Shown: positions 27,001-35,549 of the stretch, one piece after another
How positions within the stretch are numbered: the stretch's first letter is position 1
How the letters are laid out: the number at the start of each line of letters is the position of its first letter
Assembly: GCA_964439595.1 (NCBI GenBank)
Contig: CAYTOK010000016.1
Coordinates: forward strand, 1 to 50,783
Direction of reading: 5' to 3'
Length of the DNA stretch: 50,783 nt
Source of the DNA: CAIJXB01 sp964439595
GTDB taxonomy: Bacteria > Chlamydiota > Chlamydiia > Chlamydiales > Rhabdochlamydiaceae
Translations under genes and position numbers: made by a program
The notes under the pieces: model-generated
Seen by the model: the letters and a program-made list of their open reading frames with translations, nothing else
Database searches by the model: none
Told to the model about the DNA's origin: nothing

Positions 27001-27250
27001 AGTAAGCCTTACAAGAGATGAAATTTTTTTATGTAGACTCGCTAGTATCGCTGAGTCTTCAGGAAATATATTTCAGCAAGTAGATAGCTATGTAGTAGGC
27101 AGTGCTATAGGACAAAATAATCGCAGCGTAGACAATATTGTTAGAATGCTCGCTCAGACAAACTTCATTAAAAAAGGACAGGGTACTTTAGTATATTTGA
27201 CAGCTAACGGACTAAATCTTGTTAAGAGCTTACTTTCTAAGGAGTCTTAA
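26993..27250 (+). CDS. Small winged-helix-like protein
   Basis: An 85-residue protein whose ATG overlaps the end of cysS by 8 bp. The sequence reads like a winged helix: an N-terminal helix (RDEIFLCRLASIAES), a recognition-helix-like segment (NNRSVDNIVRMLAQ) and a hairpin followed by a helix (TLVYLTANGLNLVKSLL). The LTxxGLxLVK ending is common in DNA-binding winged-helix proteins. It may be a transcription regulator or a translation-associated factor, and no target is evident. Its end overlaps the convergent zntA-like gene by 21 bp. Confidence 0.65.
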   Translation: MGKVSLTRDEIFLCRLASIAESSGNIFQQVDSYVVGSAIGQNNRSVDNIVRMLAQTNFIKKGQGTLVYLTANGLNLVKSLLSKES

Positions 27251-29194
27251 AGAGTTTAATCCCACAAGGAGTGTGCCGCCCTCATGAAGAACTACGGCGA
27301 GCCAAAGGGGAATAAACCCTAAAAGAGCTGGGGTTGTCACTAGAAAGATCACAAGAAGTGCTAGGCTTAAGTTTTGTTTGATAATTTTTAAAGTGTCATG
27401 AGATTTTCTTATAAGCCAATCTAATGAAGTAATATCGTCTTGTAGAAATACTACATCTGAGGCTGCAATAGCAGAAGCGCTTCCTATTTTACCCATAGAA
27501 ATGCCGACGGTAGCTCTTGCTAAGGCTGGGGCGTCATTTACCCCGTCTCCTATCATAATTAGTCCTGTTTCTTGAGAAAGCTCAGCTACTTTTTTTAGTT
27601 TCTCCTCCGGCTTAAGATGAGAAAAAACAGCTGTAATTCCTAACTCTTCTGCCACTAGGGTAGCATTTTTTTCCTCATCTCCGGTTAACATAACCACATC
27701 TATTTGTAACTCTTTTTGTAGTCTTTGCAAAAGCTCTTTCACTTCGCTTCTAATGACATCTTGAAAGTGAAATAAAAAAAGAGCCTCTCCGATTAGAAGA
27801 TAGGTCTGTGTAGAACTTTTTAGGAGATTATTGGATGTAAAAGAAAAAGAAGCTTTTGAAGAGATAAATGCTTCGCTACCTAAGTAGCAAGAAGTAGAGG
27901 AGGATAGGTGTGCAACAACGCCGGAGCCCGGAATAGATTTTAAGTCGTGAATAGGCGTGAAAGAAATATTTTTTTCTTTAACAAGATTTACAATAGCATC
28001 CCCGATAGGATGTTTTACATGTCTTTCCATGGATCCTGCTATGGCGATAGCTTCGTTTATAGGAAATCCCTGCGCTTCGTTATTTAAGGGCTCTATCTTT
28101 ACACATTGTAGGTTTCCTGTTGTCAAAGTTCCGGTCTTATCAAACGCTGCTTTTTGACAGCCAGCAAGCGCATCTAAAATAGTGCCTCCTTTAAGGAGAA
28201 TTCCTTTTTTAGCGCAGCTACTGATGGCGCTTAAATAGGCTGTTGGCGCTCCTATAATGAGAGCGCAGGGAGACGCTGCAATAAGAAATGTTAATGCTCT
28301 ATAAATGGACCCTTCAATGCCAAGGTAAGGCAGAGATGTATAGATAAAAGGTAGGGTTAAAGCGAAAAAAACTGTAAGTAGTATGATGCTTATGGCATAA
28401 GGCTTATCAAAGCGGTCTATCCATTTTTGTAATTTAGGTTTTGACTCTTGCGCGTGGGTGATGAGCTCTATGATTTTGCTTAGGGTCGACTCTTGATTTT
28501 TACGAAGGGTCCGCAGGGTGAGGCTGCCGTCGAGGTTACGAGCCCCAGCTACCACCTCATCGCCAACTCCTTTTGCTATGGGGATGCCTTCTCCTGTAAG
28601 ATGACTTAGCGTCACAAAAGAGGATCCATCTAGCACAAGGCCATCTAAAGGGACGATTTCCCCTGCTTTTACAAGGATTTTTGTACCAACGTCTACTTCT
28701 TTTATAGACTTTTCAAATAGATGCCCGTCGTCACCTATCAAGCACGCTTGGGAAGGAGAGAGCTTATGCAAATTTGCTAAGACGCTTTTTGTTTTTTGGG
28801 AAACAGCAATCTCCATAGAGCCGGATAGCTCAAAAAGCACAAGGAGCAGTGCCCCTTCCATTCCGCTCCCGATAAGCACGGATAGAAGAGCTGCTAAGGT
28901 CATCAAAATATCAATATTGATTTCGAGATTTTTCAAATCTTCAAGTGCATGAATTAAGGCTGGTGTGCCTGAAAGCACATAGACAAAGAGGATAAAACTG
29001 TTAGATAGGCTGGGGGAGAAAAATTGGAGGATAAAACCTGTAATTAAGCAAAATGTAGAAAGTAAAGAGACCTTTAACGGAAGATTTTTACTCCATTTTT
29101 TAGAGTCTTCAGTAAGAAAAGGGCTGATGCTCTCTTCTTTGCCGGAAGCAAAAAATTCATCAAAAATATAGGGCGTTCCGATTTTATCTACCAT
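27230..29194 (-). CDS. zntA: Heavy-metal-translocating P-type ATPase, ZntA/CadA-like
   Basis: A P1B-type ATPase of 654 residues that would export a divalent metal such as zinc. It has the SPCAL metal-site motif in a membrane helix, phosphorylation site DKTGTLTTGN, the HP dipeptide region MERHVKHPIGDAI, LTGDEEKNA and GDGVNDAPALARA. There is no N-terminal metal-binding domain. I start it at ATG 29194 (MVDKIGTPY), which overlaps the end of the VIT-like gene by 7 bp; the longer frame to 29257 lies inside that gene. From memory, Chlamydia has the same order, serS then a membrane protein then zntA. Zn versus other metals cannot be decided here. Confidence 0.9.
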   Translation of the reverse strand: MVDKIGTPYIFDEFFASGKEESISPFLTEDSKKWSKNLPLKVSLLSTFCLITGFILQFFSPSLSNSFILFVYVLSGTPALIHALEDLKNLEINIDILMTLAALLSVLIGSGMEGALLLVLFELSGSMEIAVSQKTKSVLANLHKLSPSQACLIGDDGHLFEKSIKEVDVGTKILVKAGEIVPLDGLVLDGSSFVTLSHLTGEGIPIAKGVGDEVVAGARNLDGSLTLRTLRKNQESTLSKIIELITHAQESKPKLQKWIDRFDKPYAISIILLTVFFALTLPFIYTSLPYLGIEGSIYRALTFLIAASPCALIIGAPTAYLSAISSCAKKGILLKGGTILDALAGCQKAAFDKTGTLTTGNLQCVKIEPLNNEAQGFPINEAIAIAGSMERHVKHPIGDAIVNLVKEKNISFTPIHDLKSIPGSGVVAHLSSSTSCYLGSEAFISSKASFSFTSNNLLKSSTQTYLLIGEALFLFHFQDVIRSEVKELLQRLQKELQIDVVMLTGDEEKNATLVAEELGITAVFSHLKPEEKLKKVAELSQETGLIMIGDGVNDAPALARATVGISMGKIGSASAIAASDVVFLQDDITSLDWLIRKSHDTLKIIKQNLSLALLVIFLVTTPALLGFIPLWLAVVLHEGGTLLVGLNSLRLLRK

Positions 29195-29940
29195 GCGACC
29201 GCTTGTTTTATAAAGTGCACAAGGCCGCAGCTTAACCCAAATATAGCGATGTTCCAAATAAAAGAAGGAAGGAGGGCAATGTTTTCAGCTTTAGCAGTAA
29301 AGACCCCAGCTGTTAAAAATAGAAGGAAAAAGAGCCATATAAGTGCTCCTATAGGAAGAAGAAGGTACGTCAAAAGGGCGCTTAATCCTACAAGTAAAGC
29401 GCCAACTAGGGCGCCAGATGCTTGTTTTAGTGGGTGCTCGTAGCTTTTTAGAGGAAGCCCTAGCTCTTCTTCTAGCATGATTTGTAAGAGCCTATTGTCA
29501 TCTGCCATAAGAACGTCAATGACCTGGTTTAATAGGGCCCCTTCAAAGCCCTTTGCTCTATATAGCTCATAGAGCTCTTCTTTTTCCTGGGCTCTATGGT
29601 GTTCGATTTCCCATCTTTCCTCTTCAATCACCCTGTGTAGTCTTTCTAATCTAGCCCAACCAAAAGAGGCGCTACGAGCTGTTTTCCAAATAGTCCAGCC
29701 TAAAAGAAAAAGAAGTAAGAGAGTAACCGTTGTTTTTTCAGGCAAAGAAGAAGGTAAAAGAGTGAAGATAAGAGCTGCTGCTAGGGTCGTGTCTTTTAAA
29801 GAGTCTCCAAAAGCAGCACTCTGCCCTGAAATCTCTGTGCCGTGGAGCTCTGCTGAGGCTTTAGCTCCTTTTTCCCGTGCTTCTTTTAAATGCTCTGGTA
29901 TGGACTTATTTCCAAAGTGCTCCTTTGGCGTATTGGGCAT
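29188..29940 (-). CDS. VIT/CCC1-like putative iron or manganese transporter
   Basis: A 250-residue membrane protein. After an N-terminal segment (EHLKEAREKGAKASAELHG) come two hydrophobic helices, then a charged cytoplasmic region, then three more hydrophobic helices. The charged region has EKEELYELYRAKGFEGALLN and later LMADDNRLLQIMLEEELGLPL, matching the metal-binding domain pattern of VIT1/CCC1 proteins ('E..EL..iY..KG', 'll..ML.EELGl'). That family exports Fe2+ or Mn2+ from the cytosol. The ATG follows GGAGAA, 11 bp after the aminopeptidase stop. The stop overlaps the metal ATPase start, so two metal exporters are co-translated. It occupies the position of the C. trachomatis gene between serS and zntA. 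Confidence 0.75.
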   Translation of the reverse strand: MPNTPKEHFGNKSIPEHLKEAREKGAKASAELHGTEISGQSAAFGDSLKDTTLAAALIFTLLPSSLPEKTTVTLLLLFLLGWTIWKTARSASFGWARLERLHRVIEEERWEIEHHRAQEKEELYELYRAKGFEGALLNQVIDVLMADDNRLLQIMLEEELGLPLKSYEHPLKQASGALVGALLVGLSALLTYLLLPIGALIWLFFLLFLTAGVFTAKAENIALLPSFIWNIAIFGLSCGLVHFIKQAVAW

Positions 29941-29951
29941 ACGGTTCTCCT

Positions 29952-31193
29952 TTATACCTTTGAAAAGGCTTGCATTAAAAATTTGATCGAGTCTTCGTAA
30001 TCACTGACTGCCATTAGCTCTCTTATGGAGTGCATGGATAACTGAGGGCATCCAAGGTCTACTGTCTGAATTCCTGTAGAGCTTGTAATAAAAGGCCCTA
30101 TCGTGCTTCCACAGGGCATATCAGATCTGCAAGAAAATAGCTGTAAAGAGAGGTTTTGCTTTGCAGCAATTTGCATAGCTTTAGCAGCACTATGGGCTGA
30201 AGAGGCGTATTTTAAGTCTGCATTTTCTTTTAGTACAAGGCCTTTACCTAAAATAGGCTGGTGATTGGGATCGTGTTTTGCTATGTGCATGGGGTTAAGA
30301 GCATGTGCCATGTCTAAAGAAAGGCAGAGAGACTTGTTTTTTAAGATAAGAAAATCTTCTTCAGAGAGCTTATAGAATTTTTTTATCCTTAATAAAGCAT
30401 CTGATAGGAAAGAAGAGGAGGCCCCCTCCCAAGATCTTGATCCGATTTCTTCGTGATCGAAGAAGAAGACCATAGGAAGCAAGGGTGAGTCTTTATAAGA
30501 CGTGATGGCACAGGTAGCTGCGTGGACGCTTGCTAGGTTATCTAGTCTATAAGAAGCTATCCACTCTTTACCCATTCCGGATAGTCTTGGAGGTTCTGTA
30601 GGAACTAAAAAAAGATCGAAGGATAGAACGTCTTTTATGTTAAGAAAAGTTTCTTCGCTTTTGCAAGAAAAAAGGGGCATGAGGTTTTCTTGCTTATTGA
30701 CAAGGGGGCCTTTTTCATTCACTTCTCTTTGAAGATGGATGGCAAGCTCTGGTATAGTATAAGCGGTTTCTTTAGCAAAAAGCAGGTTTTCTTTTACGTC
30801 ACCCCGCTCATCTTTTGTAAAATAACGTCCCGCAATCGCTAGGTCTCTATTAAACCAAGAGTGGAGGATAGGACTTCCATAGACTTCTACTTCAAGAAGG
30901 CTCATACCTCCTTTTTCTATAACAGGATGGGGTTTAATTTTTAACCCGGGGCTATCCGTGTGCGCTGCAACAAGCATGATCTCTTGAGGCGAGACTTGAG
31001 GTAGGCAAAATGCTCCTATCGACCCTCCTCTTGTCACAAAGTACTTGCCCCCTTTTTGAAGATCCCAGGGGGTACATTCTTTTAAAGGTAAGAAGCCGTT
31101 TTCTCTTAGTCGCTCTTCTACCTCTTTTACGCAGTGCCAAGAGGTCGGAGAGTTACTTAAAAAAAGAAGGAAGTCTTCTACTGAATTAGTCAT
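29952..31193 (-). CDS. M18 family aminopeptidase
   Basis: A 413-residue member of peptidase family M18 (aspartyl aminopeptidase/DNPEP-like), which removes N-terminal, usually acidic, residues from peptides using two metal ions. Landmarks are HTDSPGLKIKPHPV (first metal His), DHEEIGSRSWEGA (catalytic and metal-binding Glu), HALNPMHIAKHDPNHQPILG, SDMPCGSTIGP and CPQLSMHSIRELM (last metal His). The start ATG overlaps the serS stop (ATGA). In an intracellular bacterium it would help recycle amino acids from peptides. Confidence 0.92.
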   Translation of the reverse strand: MTNSVEDFLLFLSNSPTSWHCVKEVEERLRENGFLPLKECTPWDLQKGGKYFVTRGGSIGAFCLPQVSPQEIMLVAAHTDSPGLKIKPHPVIEKGGMSLLEVEVYGSPILHSWFNRDLAIAGRYFTKDERGDVKENLLFAKETAYTIPELAIHLQREVNEKGPLVNKQENLMPLFSCKSEETFLNIKDVLSFDLFLVPTEPPRLSGMGKEWIASYRLDNLASVHAATCAITSYKDSPLLPMVFFFDHEEIGSRSWEGASSSFLSDALLRIKKFYKLSEEDFLILKNKSLCLSLDMAHALNPMHIAKHDPNHQPILGKGLVLKENADLKYASSAHSAAKAMQIAAKQNLSLQLFSCRSDMPCGSTIGPFITSSTGIQTVDLGCPQLSMHSIRELMAVSDYEDSIKFLMQAFSKV

Positions 31194-32467
31194 TTTACTT
31201 TGAGCTCAGTTAGTCCATTTAGGTATTTATGTAACACTTCAGGGATTAGTACGCTACCGTCTTCTCTTTGGTTGTTTTCTAAAAGGGCTACCATGAGTCT
31301 AGAAGTGGCAAGTCCCGATCCATTCAACGTATGTACTAACTCCGGCTTTTCTTCTTTTCTTTTAAAGCGCGTTTGGGATCTTCTTGCCTGGTAGTCTGTA
31401 CAGTTAGACACGGAAGAGACCTCATAGTATCTATTTTGTCCAGGAAGCCATACCTCTATATCTACTGTTTTAGCTGCAGAAAAAGACATATCTCCCGTGA
31501 CAAGGAGCATATTTCTATAGTGAATATGTAATCCCTGAAGGATTTTTTCAGCAGAAGCCACCATCTCTTCAAACATATGCTCGCTTTGCTCTGGAGTGGT
31601 AAAACAAAACATCTCTACTTTATTGAATTGATGCACACGGATAAGGCCTCTTTCTTGGGATCCCGCAGCCCCGGCTTCTCTTCTAAAGCAAGGGGAGTAA
31701 GACATGTATTTTTTAGGAAGCTCGGACTCGTCAAAGATTTCATCGTAGTGAAGACCATTTAAAGCTACTTCAGATGTGGGTATCAGGTAAAGCTCGTAGT
31801 CATCATCTTTAATCTTAAAAAGTTGTTTTTCGAATTTAGGAAGTTGCCCTGATCCAAACATCATCTCAGGACGTACTAGATGCGGAATCATCCACATTTC
31901 AAAGCCATTTTGAATATGGGTGTCTATCATGTAATTTAAAAGAGCCCACTCAAGTCGCGCTCCCAGATTTTTATAGGTAGGCCATCCGCTGCCGGAGATT
32001 TTAGCGCCCCTTTGAAAATCAAAGAGCTTTAGTGTTTCATTTAGCTCTACGTGATTTTTAAAGGGAAAAGAAAATTCCCTTTTTTCTCCAAACATTTTGA
32101 TGCAAACATTTTCTTTAGGATCTAAAGAGCTTTTTATCCCTTCCATAGGAGCATTGGGGATCGATGCTAACACATTTTCTAGTTTTTTTTCTAAATGAGT
32201 AAGCTCTACATCTAAAAGGGCGATTTTATCGCCAAGGCCGCTTACTTTTTCCATTAAAAAAGTTACATCTTCTTTAATGCGTTTTTTTTCTCCAATTTCT
32301 TTGGAAAGAGCGTTGCGTGCTGATTTTAATTCTTCTACAGAAGTTTTAGCGGTTCGAATTTTTTCGTCTAAAGCTAAAACTTCGTCTAATGAAATTTCAG
32401 GATCTTTTGTTTGTAAAAGTTTTTCTAATTCAGTTTTATCTTTGCGAATTCGTCTGATATCTAACAT
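31190..32467 (-). CDS. serS: Seryl-tRNA synthetase
   Basis: A 425-residue class II synthetase. Residues 1-110 are the long antiparallel coiled-coil arm that grips the tRNA-Ser variable loop. Catalytic motifs include YSPCFRREAGAAG (motif 2), the Q-containing VHQFNKVEMF and GSGLATSRLMVALLENNQ (motif 3 with the invariant Arg). It is the first gene of a tightly spaced minus-strand operon with the M18 peptidase, VIT-like transporter and metal ATPase. A decayed copy of 65 bp from its 5' part lies on the far side of the fic gene, at 34077-34141. Confidence 0.97.
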   Translation of the reverse strand: MLDIRRIRKDKTELEKLLQTKDPEISLDEVLALDEKIRTAKTSVEELKSARNALSKEIGEKKRIKEDVTFLMEKVSGLGDKIALLDVELTHLEKKLENVLASIPNAPMEGIKSSLDPKENVCIKMFGEKREFSFPFKNHVELNETLKLFDFQRGAKISGSGWPTYKNLGARLEWALLNYMIDTHIQNGFEMWMIPHLVRPEMMFGSGQLPKFEKQLFKIKDDDYELYLIPTSEVALNGLHYDEIFDESELPKKYMSYSPCFRREAGAAGSQERGLIRVHQFNKVEMFCFTTPEQSEHMFEEMVASAEKILQGLHIHYRNMLLVTGDMSFSAAKTVDIEVWLPGQNRYYEVSSVSNCTDYQARRSQTRFKRKEEKPELVHTLNGSGLATSRLMVALLENNQREDGSVLIPEVLHKYLNGLTELKVK

Positions 32468-32600
32468 AGGATAGCCTTATTTTTCAAAATACATATGACA
32501 AAATAGTAGAGAGCTTTCTTCTTAAAGTCAATATGGTAAAATACAGTGTATTGTGAATTTGTCTTGTTGTAAATTTTTTACCACCTGTGAGAGGGCGAGG

Positions 32601-32680
32601 TTTAGTGACAAAATAGCGAATTTAGTGACAAAAAACATTGTTTAGTGACAAAATAAGGAATTGAGAGACAGAAATAGAGA
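32601..32680 (+). repeat. Four 20-bp-spaced repeats upstream of fic
   Basis: TTTAGTGACAAAA begins at 32601, 32621 and 32641 (twelve or thirteen bases identical), and a weaker fourth copy, TTGAGAGACAGAA, begins at 32661. The spacing is exactly 20 bp, close to two helical turns, so copies face the same side of the DNA. The array ends 7 bp before the fic ATG. This looks like a cooperative operator, possibly bound by the winged-helix N-terminus of the Fic protein itself. Confidence 0.75.
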
Positions 32681-32687
32681 GGGTCCC

Positions 32688-34067
32688 ATGACAAGACAAG
32701 AGGAAGATGAGGCTATATTAAAGAGTATGATTCACTTTTCGGGTGGGGCGTCTTTAGAGGAAATTAGAACAGCACTAAAGTGGCCTATAAGTTATAGGCG
32801 GACTCTGCAACGTCGGCTTGCCACTTTAGTCAAGGAGAATCGTTTATTAGTTGAGGGGATTTCTCGCGCTAGGCGATATCGATTGCCTATATTAAAAAAT
32901 GGTACAACTTTGCTTGTTTCTGAGACTGTAGTAATAGAAAATCAGTTAGAGATTCCCCTATCTGTTAGTGCAGAAAATATTAGAAAAAAAGTTTCACAAC
33001 CACGGCATATAAGGCCTTCTGTAGGATATAATCGCATATTTTTAGATGAGTATATTCCGAATGATACGTATTACTTATCAGATAGCGTTAGGAAGCATTT
33101 GCTTGAAATAGGGGGATCTCATGGGGATTTCCCGGTAGGCACTTATGCCAAGCAGGTTTTTAACCGGCTACTTATAGACTTGTCATGGAATTCCAGCCGT
33201 TTGGAGGGAAATACCTATTCTTTACTGGAAACCCAGCGCTTGCTTAAACTTAGTGAAATTGTGGAGGGAAAGGACTTAAAGGAGACGCAGATGATCCTAA
33301 ATCATAAGGAGGCAATTGAGTTTTTGGTGGATTCGGCCAATGATATTGGAATTAACCGAAGGACTATTCTTAATTTGCATGCAATCCTTTCTTCTGACTT
33401 GCTCGGAGATCCTGAGGCGTGCGGTCGTGTGCGCAGCATTCCAGTAGGAATAATGCATAGTGTATATACACCTCCTGGAATTCCTCAACTTATAGAAGAA
33501 TGTTTTCAGGAGATTCTAGACCTAGCTAGTAAAATTCAAGATCCATTTGAGCAAGCTTTTTTTTTAATGGTCCAGTTGCCTTATCTGCAACCATTTGAAG
33601 ATGTGAATAACAGAGTTTCTAGGCTTGCTGCTAATATTCCCTTGATTCTTCATAATTTATCCCCTCTTTCATTTGTTGATGTTCCTCTGCAGACTTATAT
33701 ACAAGGGCTTATGGGAGTTTATGAATTGAACCGTATTGAGCTACTTCGTGAAGTGTTTGTGTGGGCTTATGAACGTTCTTGCTTACATTATTCTGCTAAA
33801 AGAAAAGAACTAGGGGAGCCTGATCCGTTTCGCATGCGTTATCGAGAGCAGATTAGGGAGGCTATTGTAGCTGTTGTAAGAGGGCAAAAGAATCGATCTT
33901 CTGCTGTTGAATTTATTAAACAATTTGCTAGCGAATCTTTGCCCTTAGAGGCAAAAGCTCGATTTATCGAGGTCGTTGAAACTGAAATTATGTCTTTGCA
34001 TGAAGGTAATTTTGCTAGGTATAAGCTTAAGTATGGGGAATATCTAGCCTGGCGAAATAATTGGTAG
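32688..34067 (+). CDS. Fic-domain protein with degenerate catalytic motif
   Basis: A 459-residue Fic-family protein. I choose ATG 32688 (MTRQEEDEAIL), which has GAGAGGG upstream; the TTG at 32661 is inside the repeat array. The N-terminus (to ~65) looks like a winged helix. S169-S-R-L-E173-G174 fits the inhibitory (S/T)xxxE(G/N) motif placed N-terminal to the Fic core. The core motif reads QPFEDVNNRVSR from residue 301, against the usual HPFx(D/E)GNGRxxR: the catalytic His is Gln and the first Gly of GNGR is Val. Fic proteins with QPFEDxNxR are known, and loss of His should abolish ordinary AMP transfer. A C-terminal helical region follows. It may act as a regulator or have changed chemistry. 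Confidence 0.88.
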   Translation: MTRQEEDEAILKSMIHFSGGASLEEIRTALKWPISYRRTLQRRLATLVKENRLLVEGISRARRYRLPILKNGTTLLVSETVVIENQLEIPLSVSAENIRKKVSQPRHIRPSVGYNRIFLDEYIPNDTYYLSDSVRKHLLEIGGSHGDFPVGTYAKQVFNRLLIDLSWNSSRLEGNTYSLLETQRLLKLSEIVEGKDLKETQMILNHKEAIEFLVDSANDIGINRRTILNLHAILSSDLLGDPEACGRVRSIPVGIMHSVYTPPGIPQLIEECFQEILDLASKIQDPFEQAFFLMVQLPYLQPFEDVNNRVSRLAANIPLILHNLSPLSFVDVPLQTYIQGLMGVYELNRIELLREVFVWAYERSCLHYSAKRKELGEPDPFRMRYREQIREAIVAVVRGQKNRSSAVEFIKQFASESLPLEAKARFIEVVETEIMSLHEGNFARYKLKYGEYLAWRNNW

Positions 34068-34076
34068 TAAAATTTT

Positions 34077-34141
34077 CTTTAAAAAGAGCATTGCATGCTA
34101 ATTTTAATTCTTATAGAAAAATTTTAGCTGCTTTAATTTTT
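34077..34141 (-). pseudogene. Decayed duplicate of part of serS
   Basis: These 65 bp align without gaps to 32299-32363, in the 5' third of serS, with 52 of 65 identical. Most differences read G in serS and A or T here. Weaker similarity to serS continues after a gap near 34175 (GCTTAAAATCTTTAATAAAA against serS 32373 onward). The fragment lies on the same strand as serS but on the other side of fic, and cannot encode anything. Confidence 0.65.
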
Positions 34142-34247
34142 ATGAATGAGCAGAAATTATATAGGCTTAAAATCTTTAATAAAAATAAAGATCCCATATA
34201 ATGTATTGAATATAAGCGTTTTACTAGTTTTTTTTCTTAACAAAGAT

Positions 34248-34266
34248 GGTTGGAAGAATTGGGGGG
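34248..34266 (+). mobile_element. Orphan end of the ISL3-like element
   Basis: GGTTGGAAGAATTGGGGGG is the left terminal repeat found at 5489-5511 with only the four bases CATC missing. No partner end or transposase lies nearby. The remainder of 34142-34405 has no gene and must contain the rlmN promoter. Confidence 0.6.
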
Positions 34267-34405
34267 CTTTTTTGCGTTTTTTTATGAAGCAAAGTGAGAA
34301 GCTAGTTTAATGAAGGATTACTTTTTGCCGGGTGTAGTTCGTGTAAAAGGTCCTTTAGATTAAAGATCTAATTTTGTATGATAGATGCTTTAAAATAGGA
34401 TTTTC

Positions 34406-35467
34406 ATGCTAAGCTTTCATCAATTTTCTTTAGAAGAGTTTATTCAGTGGTGCCAGGAAAGAGGCGAAAAAGCCTTTAGAGCCAAACAGGTTTGGGATTG
34501 GGTTTACCAAAAGTTAGTTGCGGATTGGAGCGAGATGACAAATATCAGTTTGTCTTTTCGCCAGCTTCTTGCTGAAAATTTCTCGTTAACTTCTTTACAG
34601 CTAGAGGCTATAGAGACAGCTAAAGATCAGGAAACAAATAAATTTCTTTGGCGTTTAGAAGACGGTAAGTTTGTCGAATCTGTTCTTATTTTTGCTCCGG
34701 GAAGGAGAACTGTTTGTGTGTCTTCTCAGGTGGGATGTCCTGCTAGGTGTGCCTTTTGTGCTTCGGGTAAAGAGGGGCTTTTACGGAATTTAACCACAGC
34801 GGAAATCTTTGAGCAAGTGTATCAAATCGAGCTTTGGTTAAAAGCAAGAGGCGATGAAAACGGTGTTTCTAATATTGTATATATGGGTATGGGAGAGCCT
34901 TTGGAGAACTATGATGCCGTAGTTTCTTCTGTTAGGTGTTTTTGTGATCCTTTGCGACTTGGCTTTTCTGAAAGAAAAATAACGATTTCGACGGTGGGTG
35001 TTGTAGAGGGCATTGACAAACTTTCAAAAGAAGATTTTAGGGTGAATCTTGTTCTTTCTCTTCACGCCCCGAATCAACATATTCGAAAAAAAATTATCCC
35101 TTATGCGCGTCGCTATGACCTAAGCATAGTTTTAGAAGCTATGAGAAATTATTCTAGGGTAACAAAAAGGGATATTACCTATGAATATACTCTTATAGCT
35201 GGGATTAACGATGCTGAAGAACATGCTATTGAATTAGCAGAGCTTGTCAAAGCAGATGCCTGCACCGTGAATTTAATTCCTTACAATCCGGTAGATGGCC
35301 TCAATCTGCAAAGGCCAGAAGGTAGGGATATAGAGGTTTTTAGAGAGATCTTAGAGCGAAAAAAAATTACCACTACCTGGCGTTATACTAAAGGCAAAGA
35401 TATAGCAGCAGCCTGTGGGCAGCTTGCCTTAAAAAAGGGTAATCCTTTAGCTGTTTTAGCAAATTAA
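34406..35467 (+). CDS. rlmN: Dual-specificity RNA methyltransferase RlmN
   Basis: A 353-residue radical SAM enzyme that methylates C2 of adenosine in 23S rRNA (A2503) and in some tRNAs. The cluster motif CxxxCxxC is C111, C115, C118 (CPARCAFC). Also seen are GMGEPLENYDAV, STVGVVEGI, LSLHAPNQHIR and Cys337 in AAACGQL, which corresponds to the conserved C-terminal catalytic cysteine. Length is normal for RlmN. It is separated by 82 bp from pgsA, which may be co-transcribed. Confidence 0.95.
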   Translation: MLSFHQFSLEEFIQWCQERGEKAFRAKQVWDWVYQKLVADWSEMTNISLSFRQLLAENFSLTSLQLEAIETAKDQETNKFLWRLEDGKFVESVLIFAPGRRTVCVSSQVGCPARCAFCASGKEGLLRNLTTAEIFEQVYQIELWLKARGDENGVSNIVYMGMGEPLENYDAVVSSVRCFCDPLRLGFSERKITISTVGVVEGIDKLSKEDFRVNLVLSLHAPNQHIRKKIIPYARRYDLSIVLEAMRNYSRVTKRDITYEYTLIAGINDAEEHAIELAELVKADACTVNLIPYNPVDGLNLQRPEGRDIEVFREILERKKITTTWRYTKGKDIAAACGQLALKKGNPLAVLAN

Positions 35468-35549
35468 AGAAAAGGCAGTTAAAAGGCTTGGCTTTAATTC
35501 TCTGAAAAAGGTAAGATTCGTCGAAATACTCAAAAGAGGAGAAGAGATC

